Source of the DNA: Desulfocapsa sp.
GTDB lineage: Bacteria > Desulfobacterota > Desulfobulbia > Desulfobulbales > Desulfocapsaceae
DNA: 40,274 nucleotides
NCBI GenBank assembly: GCA_013426795.1
Contig: JACDZF010000007.1
Coordinates: 1-40,274, forward strand
Direction: 5' to 3'
Every line of letters starts with the position of its first letter. Position 1 is the stretch's first letter. A program made the position numbers and the translations under genes. The notes beneath the pieces are model-generated. The model was not told where the DNA came from. It saw only the letters and a program-made list of their open reading frames with translations, and ran no database searches. Positions 24,813 through 33,104 of the stretch are shown here, in pieces.

Positions 24813-25454
24813 ATGTCAGAGCAGTTACAGGAAGAGTTGCAGGAAGATTTAGCTAAAGTTATTGAAGAATTTGAAAAAAAATGTCAGCAGAACCCCAATA
24901 ATGTGATGGCGCATCATCATCTGGGACTGGTGTATCTCAAGGCCGGACGGGTGGATGACGCAATTCGGATGCTGGAGAGGGCCATTGCCATCGATCCCAT
25001 GAGCGCGGAAAGCATGATCAACCTGGGGGCCATTTATTTTGGCAAGGGAGATCTGACTCGTGCCCAGGAGTTAAATGAAGAGGCGGTACGGGTCATGCCG
25101 GAGACGGCTCAGGCCCATGCCAACCTGGGGTTGATCTGGCAGCAGCGCAATGAGCTTGACAAGGCAGTGGATGCTTATGAAAAGGCCATTCAGCATAATC
25201 CAAAGCTGGCGACGGTGTGGATTAATATGACTGCGGTGCTGACCATGCGGGGGGAGGATGCAAGGGCACTGAAGTCGGCCCGCAAAGGAGTGGAGCTTGA
25301 CCCCGATTCTCCCCTGGCCCAGAATAATCTGGCGGTGGCCCTTTTCTTCAGTGGGGAATATAAACTTGCCAAAGAACATATGGAAAAGGCCCGCGAGCTG
25401 GGCTATTCCGTGGATCCCAATTTTGTTGATCGGCTCCACCAGGAGCTGGCATAA
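24813..25454 (+). CDS. tetratricopeptide-repeat protein
   Basis: This 213-residue soluble protein is built of about five TPR units between residues 28 and 200. Examples are NNVMAHHHLGLVYLKAGRVD, AESMINLGAIYFGKGDLTRA, AQAHANLGLIWQQRNELDKA and SPLAQNNLAVALFFSGEYKL. There is no signal peptide. AGAGGTGGG precedes ATG 24813. TPRs bind partner proteins; no partner can be named from sequence. It is followed by a zinc-finger/HEAT-like protein and a second TPR protein, so the three may form one complex (inference). Confidence 0.9.
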   Translation: MSEQLQEELQEDLAKVIEEFEKKCQQNPNNVMAHHHLGLVYLKAGRVDDAIRMLERAIAIDPMSAESMINLGAIYFGKGDLTRAQELNEEAVRVMPETAQAHANLGLIWQQRNELDKAVDAYEKAIQHNPKLATVWINMTAVLTMRGEDARALKSARKGVELDPDSPLAQNNLAVALFFSGEYKLAKEHMEKARELGYSVDPNFVDRLHQELA

Positions 25455-25498
25455 CCATTCAATATCAATTAGATTTGTTCCATCCATGCTGATATCTT

Positions 25499-26635
25499 AT
25501 GAGTAAACAACGTCTCACAACACCTCCCTCGTGTCCATTCTGCTGCCTGAGAGTCGGGCGGGCAACGGATGCCATAGAGCGGAAAATGCATGAGTTCAAG
25601 GTGGGGCGCTGTGAGTGCGGCGCGGTCTATAGCTGTGATCCCACCGGCCATAATATTGGAGCTGCCATCGTTGAAACCCTTGTCCTGGCCTGTGACAACA
25701 ATTGGGATTTAGCCTGGGATCTTCTCCCAGAGGATGATTATCTCACCGGCCGCGTAGAAGACTACGACGAATTGACTCACCAGGTGGTGAATACCAAAAA
25801 TATGGATGGCCGCCCGGTCCGTGGTGTCCTCTATTTTGTCCGTCTGCACACGGCGATTAGCGAGGTTTCCAGACGGGTCAAGGAGAAGAAGGAACTCCAG
25901 GCCGGTTCTCTGAACGCGGGAGCAGAGGAGATTCCAGTGACCTCGGAACCAGTCCCTGACCCCCAGCGAAAGAAGGTCAAAGCCACCAAGCAGAATGTGA
26001 CAGAATATGTTGAGCTGGGTGATATTGACGCCCTCGTCGCCTTGTGTTTCGATGACAAGAAGACCCTGCGTCTCTTGCAAAGGTTGCTCTATGAGCCCGA
26101 TGAGCGGCAACGTCTTCGGATTGCCTGGATTATCGGTCAGGTTTGCGCGCGGGTGGCCAGTCGAGATCCTGGTCAGGTCTCTGGATTATTGCAGCGACTT
26201 TTTGAAGCCTGTTCTGATTCTGCCGCCACCCCCTGGGGGATGGTGGAGACTCTCGGAGAGGTCATTGCCGGACGTCCGGATATCTTTGGCGCCTTTACCC
26301 GTCATCTCCTCAATTATATGGGGGATGCTTCCACCCAGAGTCAGGTGGTGTCGGCACTCAGCAAAATTGCCAAAACGCGGCCAGATCTGATCCGGGAAAC
26401 CCCGTTTTATAATCTCTTTCATTTTTTGACCCACCCTGATCCCCTTATGCGTGGGCAGGTAGCCCGCCTGCTGGGTCGCATCCGGGCAACGGAGGCTACC
26501 CTTCAGCTCATGGCGTTGAATGATGACAAGGCGGAGTTGTCCATCTGGGAAGATGAAAAATGGAGTACTTTTACTGTTTCAGCTCTGGCCCGGGAGGCTG
26601 TGGCCAGGATTCGTGAGGAAGAGGTTCAATCATGA
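25499..26635 (+). CDS. zinc-finger plus HEAT-like repeat protein
   Basis: The 378-residue soluble product starts with a possible zinc knuckle: Cys12, Cys15 and Cys16 in SCPFCC, then Cys38, Cys40 and Cys46 in GRCECGAVYSC. A middle region follows with YFVRLHTAISEVSRRVKEKK and a charged linker. The part from about residue 165 consists of helical pairs resembling HEAT repeats (RLLYEPDERQRLRIAWIIGQ, VVSALSKIAKTRPDLI, PLMRGQVARLLGRIRATEAT). It may belong to a family named after Desulfovibrio DVU0298, which I recall as typical of sulfate reducers but cannot verify. Its stop overlaps the next gene's start by 4 bp (ATGA), so the two are coupled. The function is unknown. Confidence 0.85.
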   Translation: MSKQRLTTPPSCPFCCLRVGRATDAIERKMHEFKVGRCECGAVYSCDPTGHNIGAAIVETLVLACDNNWDLAWDLLPEDDYLTGRVEDYDELTHQVVNTKNMDGRPVRGVLYFVRLHTAISEVSRRVKEKKELQAGSLNAGAEEIPVTSEPVPDPQRKKVKATKQNVTEYVELGDIDALVALCFDDKKTLRLLQRLLYEPDERQRLRIAWIIGQVCARVASRDPGQVSGLLQRLFEACSDSAATPWGMVETLGEVIAGRPDIFGAFTRHLLNYMGDASTQSQVVSALSKIAKTRPDLIRETPFYNLFHFLTHPDPLMRGQVARLLGRIRATEATLQLMALNDDKAELSIWEDEKWSTFTVSALAREAVARIREEEVQS

Positions 26636-27225
26636 CCAAGACCACCCTGCAGTCCATTGATTCCATTGTTGCCGTGGATCAGAAGAAATCTTCCGATCCG
26701 GCACAAGCCTGCTATGAAGAAGGAAAAGAGTTTCTGAAAACCAATGAACTGGCGCAGGCGGCTCTGGCCTTCCATAACGCGCTTCTCGCCTTTGAAGAAA
26801 AGGATAATCAGAATGGAGTCGCCAATGCCTCCAATCAGCTTGGCAATGTCTGCCTGCAGCGCCAGGAGTATGAGAAGGCCATAATGCACTATTGGCGGGC
26901 CTGGGGTATCTGTGAGAAACAGGATGACCCAATGAGCCTGAATGTCCTCTCCTCCCAGCTTGTCCTCGCGCACCAGGGATTGAAGCAGTTCCCGGAGGCC
27001 GTCAAGCTTTGTCTGGATATGCTGGATACCTATTATCGGGGCAATAATCCGCAAGGGGCTGTGGAGACTCTGGAGAAGCTGGCCAATGTCTATCTGGAAG
27101 CGGGTGAGAAGGTCAAGGCTGCCGATACCTATCGGACGATGGCCTCCATTCACGCTCAGTTTAAACATAAGACCATAGCCGAGGGTTTTATGAAAAAGGC
27201 ACAGGCCCTGGAAGAGTCGGCCTGA
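26632..27225 (+). CDS. second tetratricopeptide-repeat protein
   Basis: This 197-residue soluble protein has about four TPR-like helical pairs from residue 22 on (ARCYEEGKEFL-like ACYEEGKEFLKTNELAQAAL, VANASNQLGNVCLQRQEYEK, AVETLEKLANVYLEAGEKVK). It starts inside the stop region of the zinc-finger/HEAT-like gene (ATGA overlap) and ends 19 bp before ribE. The tight spacing points to one transcript with riboflavin genes downstream. No catalytic motif is visible. Confidence 0.88.
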   Translation: MTKTTLQSIDSIVAVDQKKSSDPAQACYEEGKEFLKTNELAQAALAFHNALLAFEEKDNQNGVANASNQLGNVCLQRQEYEKAIMHYWRAWGICEKQDDPMSLNVLSSQLVLAHQGLKQFPEAVKLCLDMLDTYYRGNNPQGAVETLEKLANVYLEAGEKVKAADTYRTMASIHAQFKHKTIAEGFMKKAQALEESA

Positions 27226-27244
27226 GAGGGGGCTGAGGCCTATC

Positions 27245-27904
27245 ATGTTTACAGGTATTGTTGCGGGCACAGGGGTATTGCGAAGAAAACGAGGGGTGGA
27301 TGGTGGTATGGCCTTTGATCTTGAGGCCGGATTTGTTTTTGCCGATCCGGAAGAGGGAGAATCCGTTGCCATTAACGGTGTTTGCCTGACTGCTTACAGC
27401 ATAAAAAACCAGCAATTTACGGTGGATGTCTCTCCTGAAACCTTGAACCGTTCAACCCTGGGGGGCCTTCATGCCGGGGCTTCTGTGAATATGGAGCGGG
27501 CCTTGCGCTTGTCTGACCGCTTGGGCGGCCATATTGTTTCAGGGCATGTTGATTGTGTGGCCATGGTTCGGGAACGAAAACCGAAGGGTGCCTTTACTCT
27601 CTTTTCCTTTACCCTGCCTGAACAATGGGATCGATACCTTGTGGAAAAGGGATCGGTGACCATTGACGGGGTCAGTCTGACGGTGAATGGCTGCAGCTCG
27701 GGGCAATTCGACGTTTCAATTATTCCCCAGACCCTGCAAACGACCACCCTCGGGCTGTTACAAAACGGCAGCCATGTTAATATTGAGGTCGATATCATTG
27801 GAAAATATGTGGAGAAGCTGCTCTCTCCCCAGCCCTCCCGGGTCCCTGGGCCAGTGCAGGGGAAGATGAGTTCCGCCTTTCTGGCCGAACATGGCTTCTT
27901 TTGA
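27245..27904 (+). CDS. ribE: riboflavin synthase, alpha chain
   Basis: This 219-residue enzyme dismutates two 6,7-dimethyl-8-ribityllumazines to riboflavin. It starts with the diagnostic MFTGIV and has two tandem lumazine-binding barrels: the first (about 1-97) has VAINGVCLTAYS and DVSPETLNRSTL, the second (about 98-195) has GGHIVSGHVDCVAMV, VTIDGVSLTVN and VSIIPQTLQTTTLG. The C-terminal 20 residues are extra and Pro/Ser-rich. No ribD lies next to it, although ribD often heads such operons. The symbol ribC is used for the same enzyme in some genomes. Confidence 0.96.
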   Translation: MFTGIVAGTGVLRRKRGVDGGMAFDLEAGFVFADPEEGESVAINGVCLTAYSIKNQQFTVDVSPETLNRSTLGGLHAGASVNMERALRLSDRLGGHIVSGHVDCVAMVRERKPKGAFTLFSFTLPEQWDRYLVEKGSVTIDGVSLTVNGCSSGQFDVSIIPQTLQTTTLGLLQNGSHVNIEVDIIGKYVEKLLSPQPSRVPGPVQGKMSSAFLAEHGFF

Positions 27905-27958
27905 GATCGGCTTTATCAAGTTGTTCAACAGTAGGTATTCTAACGAAGGTATTTGATC

Positions 27959-29173
27959 ATGGCAGTCAGCCCAATTGAAGAAGTCCTCCAGGACATCAAG
28001 GCCGGAAAGATGGTTATTCTGGTGGATGATGAAGATCGTGAAAATGAAGGGGACCTCTGCATGGCCGCGGAGGCCGTGACCCCGGAGGCCATTAATTTCA
28101 TGGCCAGGTATGGTCGGGGCTTGATCTGCCTGACCCTGAGTCCGGATCTGGTTGAGAAGTTGCAGCTGCCGATGATGGTCACGGATAACCAGTCACCCTA
28201 TGGTACCGGTTTTACCATAAGCATAGAGGCCCGGACCGGGGTGTCCACCGGCATCTCGGCAGCGGATCGGGCCCGGACCATTGAGGCCGCGGTGGCACCC
28301 GATGCCAAGCCCCAGGATATCATCAGTCCCGGCCATATTTTTCCGCTGCGAGCCAAGGCCGGCGGGGTGCTGGTGCGTCTGGGCCAGACAGAAGGGTCCG
28401 TGGATCTCGCTCGTCTTGCCGGATGTCGCACGGCCGGGGTGATCTGCGAGATTATGAACGATGACGGTTCCATGTCCCGCATGCCTGATCTGGAAAAATT
28501 TGCCCTTGAACATGACCTCAAGATCGCAACGATTGCTGATCTTGTCGCCTACCGCTTACGGGAGGATATTCTGGTCCATCGCGCCGCGGAGGCTCGGGTC
28601 CCCACCGATCATGCGGGAGAGTTCAAGGTCATAATCTACACCAATGATGTTGATACTATGGAACATCTGGCCCTGGTGAAGGGGGAGATCAGTCCCGATA
28701 AAAAGGTATTGGTGCGCGTTCACTCCGAATGCCTCACCGGTGATGTCTTTGGATCTGCCCGTTGCGATTGCGGAGATCAGTTGTATGCCGCCATGCGGAT
28801 GATTGATCAGGAAGGATGTGGTGTTCTCCTGTATATGCGTCAGGAAGGGCGGGGCATTGGCCTGATTAATAAATTGAAGGCCTATCATCTTCAGGATTCC
28901 GAAGGGATGGACACGGTGGAGGCGAATCTTCATCTGGGCTTCAAGGCGGATCTTCGTGATTATGGGATTGGCGCCCAGATCCTTCGGGATCTTGGGGTGC
29001 GAAAGATGAGTCTGTTGACCAATAATCCTAAAAAAATTATCGGTCTTGAAGGGTACGGCATTGAAGTGGTGGATCGTTTCCCCATTGAGATGGCGGCCAG
29101 TGAAGAGAATAAGAATTATCTCATGTGCAAACGTGATCGAATGGGCCATTTGCTTGTCGTCGATGATGAGTGA
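27959..29173 (+). CDS. ribBA: bifunctional DHBP synthase / GTP cyclohydrolase II
   Basis: This 404-residue protein has two halves. Residues 1-200 are the 3,4-dihydroxy-2-butanone-4-phosphate synthase domain with [34 protein letters not shown] and [10 protein letters not shown]. Residues 205-404 are GTP cyclohydrolase II with zinc Cys258, Cys269 and Cys271 ([20 protein letters not shown]), [14 protein letters not shown] and LLTNNPKKI. Together they supply both precursors of lumazine. The motif normally GHTE reads GQTE here (Gln143), replacing a metal-binding His of the first half. AAGG precedes ATG 27959; TTG 27953 is an unlikely alternative. Confidence 0.96.
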   Translation: MAVSPIEEVLQDIKAGKMVILVDDEDRENEGDLCMAAEAVTPEAINFMARYGRGLICLTLSPDLVEKLQLPMMVTDNQSPYGTGFTISIEARTGVSTGISAADRARTIEAAVAPDAKPQDIISPGHIFPLRAKAGGVLVRLGQTEGSVDLARLAGCRTAGVICEIMNDDGSMSRMPDLEKFALEHDLKIATIADLVAYRLREDILVHRAAEARVPTDHAGEFKVIIYTNDVDTMEHLALVKGEISPDKKVLVRVHSECLTGDVFGSARCDCGDQLYAAMRMIDQEGCGVLLYMRQEGRGIGLINKLKAYHLQDSEGMDTVEANLHLGFKADLRDYGIGAQILRDLGVRKMSLLTNNPKKIIGLEGYGIEVVDRFPIEMAASEENKNYLMCKRDRMGHLLVVDDE

Positions 29174-29239
29174 TATGGATACGGTTCCAGGCTCCTGTGA
29201 GGGATGGATGGATCTTTTTAGCGAGAAGGTGGTGGTGAT

Positions 29240-29707
29240 ATGGCAAATATAATTGAGGGAAACCTGAAAGCAGATGGCAAGAAGTTCGCAATTATTGTCG
29301 CCCGGTTTAATTCCTTTGTTTCCGAAAAGTTATTGGAAGGAGCCCTGGATACCTTGATCCGTTCCGGCGCCCTTGATGAAGATATCGATGTGGCCCGTGT
29401 TCCAGGAGCGTATGAGATCCCCCTTATTGCCAAAAAGATGGCCGCTTCCCAGAAATATGATGCCGTCATCTGTCTGGGCGCGGTCATCCGAGGGGCCACC
29501 CCCCATTTTGATGTGGTGGTGAATGAGGTCTCCAAGGGCTCCGCTCAGGTGGGTCTGGAAACAGGGGTTCCCGTTCTTTTCGGGGTGTTGACCACCGAAA
29601 ACATCGAGCAGGCCATTGAACGTTCCGGGTCCAAGGCTGGAAATAAAGGCTCAGAGGTTGCCGTTGCTGCCATTGAAATGGCCAACCTCCTTGTCAATCT
29701 GCAATAA
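29240..29707 (+). CDS. ribH: 6,7-dimethyl-8-ribityllumazine synthase
   Basis: This 155-residue subunit condenses the RibA and RibB products and usually assembles into pentamers or 60-mers. Family blocks are [58 protein letters not shown] (with the catalytic His) and [29 protein letters not shown] precedes the ATG. It lies 66 bp after ribBA and 38 bp before nusB, the common ribBA-ribH-nusB order. Confidence 0.97.
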   Translation: MANIIEGNLKADGKKFAIIVARFNSFVSEKLLEGALDTLIRSGALDEDIDVARVPGAYEIPLIAKKMAASQKYDAVICLGAVIRGATPHFDVVVNEVSKGSAQVGLETGVPVLFGVLTTENIEQAIERSGSKAGNKGSEVAVAAIEMANLLVNLQ

Positions 29708-29745
29708 TTGTTGTTCAAACCTTCTTGAGTGGACTGTTTTATTTC

Positions 29746-30216
29746 ATGGGAATACGCCGAAAATCACGGGAGGCTGCCATGCAGTTCCTCTTTCAAGGGG
29801 AGTTTTATCCTGAAGGTTTCCAGCTTCAAGATGACATAGATGCCTGCTTTGCAGGTTTTTGCGACCATTATCCGGTGCAGAAGCTGGCCCTTTCCTACGC
29901 CCTGGAATTGATCAGGGGCACCAGTCTCCATCTTGAGCGCATTGATACCTTGATCCGGGAATGTGCCAGTAATTGGCGAATCGAGCGCATCGCCCTGACC
30001 GATAGAAATCTTTTGCGGATTGCTGTGTATGAGATGTTATACAGTGAAGAAGCACCGGATCAGGTTGTCATCAATGAGGCGGTGGAGATTGCCAAACGTT
30101 ACGGCACAGAAGATTCGCCCTCTTTTATCAATGGTGTTCTCGATGCCGTTCGCGTTGTGATCCGCGCTGGCAGCGAAGCAACGACGGGTGCGTCTGAGTC
30201 CTCCGCAAAAACCTGA
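29746..30216 (+). CDS. nusB: transcription antitermination factor NusB
   Basis: This 156-residue all-helical protein pairs with S10 (NusE) on boxA RNA in rRNA antitermination. It begins GIRRKSREAAMQFLFQGEFY and has IERIALTDRNLLRIAVYEML, APDQVVINEAVEIAKRYG and SPSFINGVLDAV, all family hallmarks. The frame is open from TTG 29725, but ATG 29746 matches the usual N-terminus. It closely follows ribH, a conserved pairing. Confidence 0.96.
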   Translation: MGIRRKSREAAMQFLFQGEFYPEGFQLQDDIDACFAGFCDHYPVQKLALSYALELIRGTSLHLERIDTLIRECASNWRIERIALTDRNLLRIAVYEMLYSEEAPDQVVINEAVEIAKRYGTEDSPSFINGVLDAVRVVIRAGSEATTGASESSAKT

Positions 30217-30222
30217 CCAGCC

Positions 30223-32343
30223 ATGGAGCCGCCACCAATCAAGACAAGGCCTGGTTTCAAGCAGGAGGCGGTTGCTGTCTGCGGAATTTTCTTTTCCTGT
30301 TATCTGTTTCTGAGTCTCTTGTCTCTTACCTGGTCCAGTGGCACCAACTGGGGCGGTGAATTAGGCAGGATCCTCTCCAGCTTTTTCTTGCAGTTTCTTG
30401 GACTGGGAGCCTATCTGCTTGTTGGCTTACTTCTGTTTTGTTCCTTTCTTTTTTTTGTTCCCGGTCTGGTTTTCAATCGTGTGCTGCAAATAACGGCCGG
30501 AGTCAGCGGCGCCGTCATAGCGGCCTGTGGTCTTTTCGCTTCTTTTCCTCTACAAGGTCTGGTGAATTTTGATGCCGGCGGATTGCTGGGGAAAACGATT
30601 CTCAGTCCCCTTGGGTCAGTGATTGGCGGGCCGGGGGCCATTCTTTTTTTGGTATTTATTTTTATTCTCTCCATCATGCTGTCCACGCGTCTTTCTCCCT
30701 ATGCCACCGGTAGTTTTTTTCTAAGGGGGTTGAAAAAGATTCGGGGACAAAACGATATGGACGAAAAAGATCAATCGCAGACAGCTCCCCCTCCGGCGGG
30801 GAAGGAAAAACGGCCTGTCCGCAAAGATGGAAAGCCAACCTTGGAAGTCACTCCGCTTCTTCTGGCTGGGATTCCCCTGGTGAAGGAGTTGCCGGCGTTG
30901 CCTGAGGCATCCAAGGATGATGACAGCTTTTCCCGGCATCCTCTGGCCCGGGGAGAGTGGCGCTTGCCGCCCTTGTCTCTGCTCAGAAAACCTGAGCAGG
31001 CCATGCAGAAGGTCGATAAGGAAGAATATTACAAGCTCTCGAAACAATTGGAGCAAAAACTGGTCAACTTCGGTGTTTCTGGGAAGGTGGTGGGAATATC
31101 ACCGGGGCCGGTGGTCACAACCTATGAATATGCCCCGGCGGCAGGGATCAAGATCAATAAGATCGTGACATTGGCCGATGATCTCGCCCTTGGGCTCAAG
31201 GCGCAATCGGTCCGGGTCGTGGGTTCCGTGCCGGGCAAGGCGGCCCTTGGAATCGAGATTCCCAACAAAGACCGGCAGGTGGTATATATCCGCGATCTGC
31301 TGACTTCCGAGAAATACCGTTTATCGGTGGCCAAGCTCTCCATTGCCCTTGGTCTTGATGTGGTGGGCAACCCCGTCATTGCCGATCTGGCCAAGATGCC
31401 CCATCTGCTCATTGCCGGGGCGACGGGTGCGGGCAAGAGCGTCGCCATCAATACCATTATCTCCTCACTCCTCTATAATGCCACCCCCGATGAAGTCCGT
31501 TTGCTCATGGTTGATCCCAAACGCATTGAGTTGTCGGGGTATGAGGGGATTCCCCATCTTCTCCATCCTGTGGTGGTGGAGCCCAAGCTTGCCTCCAGGG
31601 CTTTGCAGTGGGCGGTGCGGGAAATGGAGCGAAGGTATCGGCTGCTTGAAGAGGCGAAGGTAAAGAGTTTTGATACATACAACGAAAGTGCAGTTGAAAA
31701 ACTCCCCTATATCGTCATTATTGTTGATGAGCTTGCTGATTTGATGATGGTTGCTTCAAAGGACGTGGAGGCTTCCATAGCCAGGTTGGCCCAGATGGCG
31801 AGGGCTTCAGGCATGCACCTGATCTTGGCCACCCAGCGTCCTTCAGTGGATGTGTTGACTGGTCTTATCAAGGCCAACTTTCCCACTCGAATTTCATTTA
31901 AGGTTGCATCGAAGATTGATTCCAGAACTATTATCGACAGCTCGGGCGCCGAACATCTGCTGGGGGCGGGAGATATGCTCTATCTGCCTTCGGGCAGACC
32001 CTTGCAGAGGATTCATGGTGCCTATATCTCTGAGGCAGAGACAGTACGGATTGTTGATTATTTAAAAAAACAGGGTGCTGCAAGCTATGATAATTCCGTT
32101 GTGGCAGAAGTTGATGAAACGGGAACGGAGCAGAAGGATGACGAGGACGCCGATGAGCGTTATGACGAGGCGGTGGCCATTGTTTGTGAGTCGGGTCAGG
32201 CGTCAATTTCAATGGTGCAGCGAAGGATGCGGATTGGCTATAACCGGGCAGCGAGATTGATTGAATTAATGGAAACGAACGGAATTATTGGCCCCGCTGA
32301 TGGCGCCAGACCCAGGGAGGTTTTAGTTAGAAAATCTTATTAG
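30223..32343 (+). CDS. ftsK: DNA translocase FtsK
   Basis: This 706-residue septal motor pumps DNA and coordinates chromosome dimer resolution with division. Residues 1-165 hold about four membrane helices. A short linker (165-260) follows, then the RecA-like motor with Walker A at about 399-406 (GATGAGKS) and Walker B at about 495 (IIVDELADLMM), and ATQRPSVDVLTGLIKANFPT. A winged-helix gamma domain from about 645 (AVAIVCESGQASISMVQRRM) reads polar DNA motifs. The linker is short compared with E. coli FtsK, like SpoIIIE. It starts 7 bp after nusB. Confidence 0.97.
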   Translation: MEPPPIKTRPGFKQEAVAVCGIFFSCYLFLSLLSLTWSSGTNWGGELGRILSSFFLQFLGLGAYLLVGLLLFCSFLFFVPGLVFNRVLQITAGVSGAVIAACGLFASFPLQGLVNFDAGGLLGKTILSPLGSVIGGPGAILFLVFIFILSIMLSTRLSPYATGSFFLRGLKKIRGQNDMDEKDQSQTAPPPAGKEKRPVRKDGKPTLEVTPLLLAGIPLVKELPALPEASKDDDSFSRHPLARGEWRLPPLSLLRKPEQAMQKVDKEEYYKLSKQLEQKLVNFGVSGKVVGISPGPVVTTYEYAPAAGIKINKIVTLADDLALGLKAQSVRVVGSVPGKAALGIEIPNKDRQVVYIRDLLTSEKYRLSVAKLSIALGLDVVGNPVIADLAKMPHLLIAGATGAGKSVAINTIISSLLYNATPDEVRLLMVDPKRIELSGYEGIPHLLHPVVVEPKLASRALQWAVREMERRYRLLEEAKVKSFDTYNESAVEKLPYIVIIVDELADLMMVASKDVEASIARLAQMARASGMHLILATQRPSVDVLTGLIKANFPTRISFKVASKIDSRTIIDSSGAEHLLGAGDMLYLPSGRPLQRIHGAYISEAETVRIVDYLKKQGAASYDNSVVAEVDETGTEQKDDEDADERYDEAVAIVCESGQASISMVQRRMRIGYNRAARLIELMETNGIIGPADGARPREVLVRKSY

Positions 32344-32373
32344 GATCAGGGCGAGGATTGAGAATTAATTTTC

Positions 32374-32404
32374 TTGACAATTATTTGGCTACAAACTATA
32401 TAAT
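32374..32404 (+). promoter_or_regulatory. promoter of aprBA
   Basis: A consensus TTGACA (32374-32379) is followed by TATATA at 17 bp (32397-32402) or TATAAT at 19 bp (32399-32404). It lies about 210 bp before aprB and is one of the best promoters in the window. No Rex- or HcpR-type palindrome was recognised. Confidence 0.7.
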
Positions 32405-32560
32405 TACGTTTATAAAAATGAGTGAGCGTTCATTTAATTAAAAATTGAAACTCTTGCTTTTTTTTTGTAATTTCTTTAATGGGTTAGATGGTTTTTGCAA
32501 GCCCTTTAAGGAGTGTTGTAAGGGTCGTAAAAGAGGTGTTTTTTGGTCGCGGTTAAAGTT

Positions 32561-32580
32561 GGCCCAGTCAGTTCTGGGTC
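32561..32580 (+). repeat. hairpin in the aprB mRNA leader
   Basis: GGCCCAG (32561-32567) pairs with CTGGGTC (32574-32580) with one G-U over a 6-nt loop, about 20 nt upstream of the AGGAGGT ribosome binding site. It may stabilise an abundant mRNA. Confidence 0.4.
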
Positions 32581-32613
32581 GCAAAAGTAAAAATAAGCTG
32601 AGGAGGTAGTTTA

Positions 32614-33033
32614 ATGCCAAGTTATGTAGATCCTTCCAAGTGCGATGGTTGCAAGGGTGGCGACAAGACAGCATGTATGTACATTTGTCCCAATGACCTG
32701 ATGGTGCTGAACAAAGAGGAAATGAAGGCCTACAATCAGGAGCCTGATGCCTGTTGGGAGTGCTATTCCTGTGTAAAGATTTGTCCTCAAGGTGCTATTT
32801 TTGTTCGTGGTTATGATGACTTTGTGCCCATGGGCGGTCAGGTTCACCCAATGCGCAGTGCTGCTGATATTATGTGGACTGTCAAGTTCCGTAATGGAAA
32901 CATCAAGCGCTTCAAGTTTCCTGTTCGTACCACCTCTGAAGGTGCTGCCAACGCATATGTTGGAACCACCGGCGGCAGCCTGGATGACGAATGTCTGATC
33001 CTTGAGTCAGCCCTTCCTACCCCAACGAAATAA
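32614..33033 (+). CDS. aprB: adenylylsulfate (APS) reductase beta subunit
   Basis: This 139-residue iron-sulfur subunit passes electrons from the donor complex to the FAD of AprA. Two 4Fe-4S clusters are set by Cys10, 13, 21 and 25 (KCDGCKGGDKTACMYIC) and Cys47, 50, 53 and 57 (CWECYSCVKIC). The characteristic C-terminal tail, which wraps around AprA, is present (VKFRNGNIKRFKFPVRTT). A full AGGAGGT ribosome binding site precedes the ATG. Head of the apr transcript, from the promoter at 32374-32404. Highly expressed in known sulfate reducers. Confidence 0.98.
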   Translation: MPSYVDPSKCDGCKGGDKTACMYICPNDLMVLNKEEMKAYNQEPDACWECYSCVKICPQGAIFVRGYDDFVPMGGQVHPMRSAADIMWTVKFRNGNIKRFKFPVRTTSEGAANAYVGTTGGSLDDECLILESALPTPTK

Positions 33034-33104
33034 TTCTTGCTCGTCCCCTTTTGAGTGGAATTCATTGCACGCAAACTCTTTTAATATTTTAAGGAGATTT
33101 TAAT

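Noticed and set aside
32344-32613. Rex or HcpR operator upstream of aprB
   Set aside because: I looked for TTGTGA-type palindromes and found none by eye.
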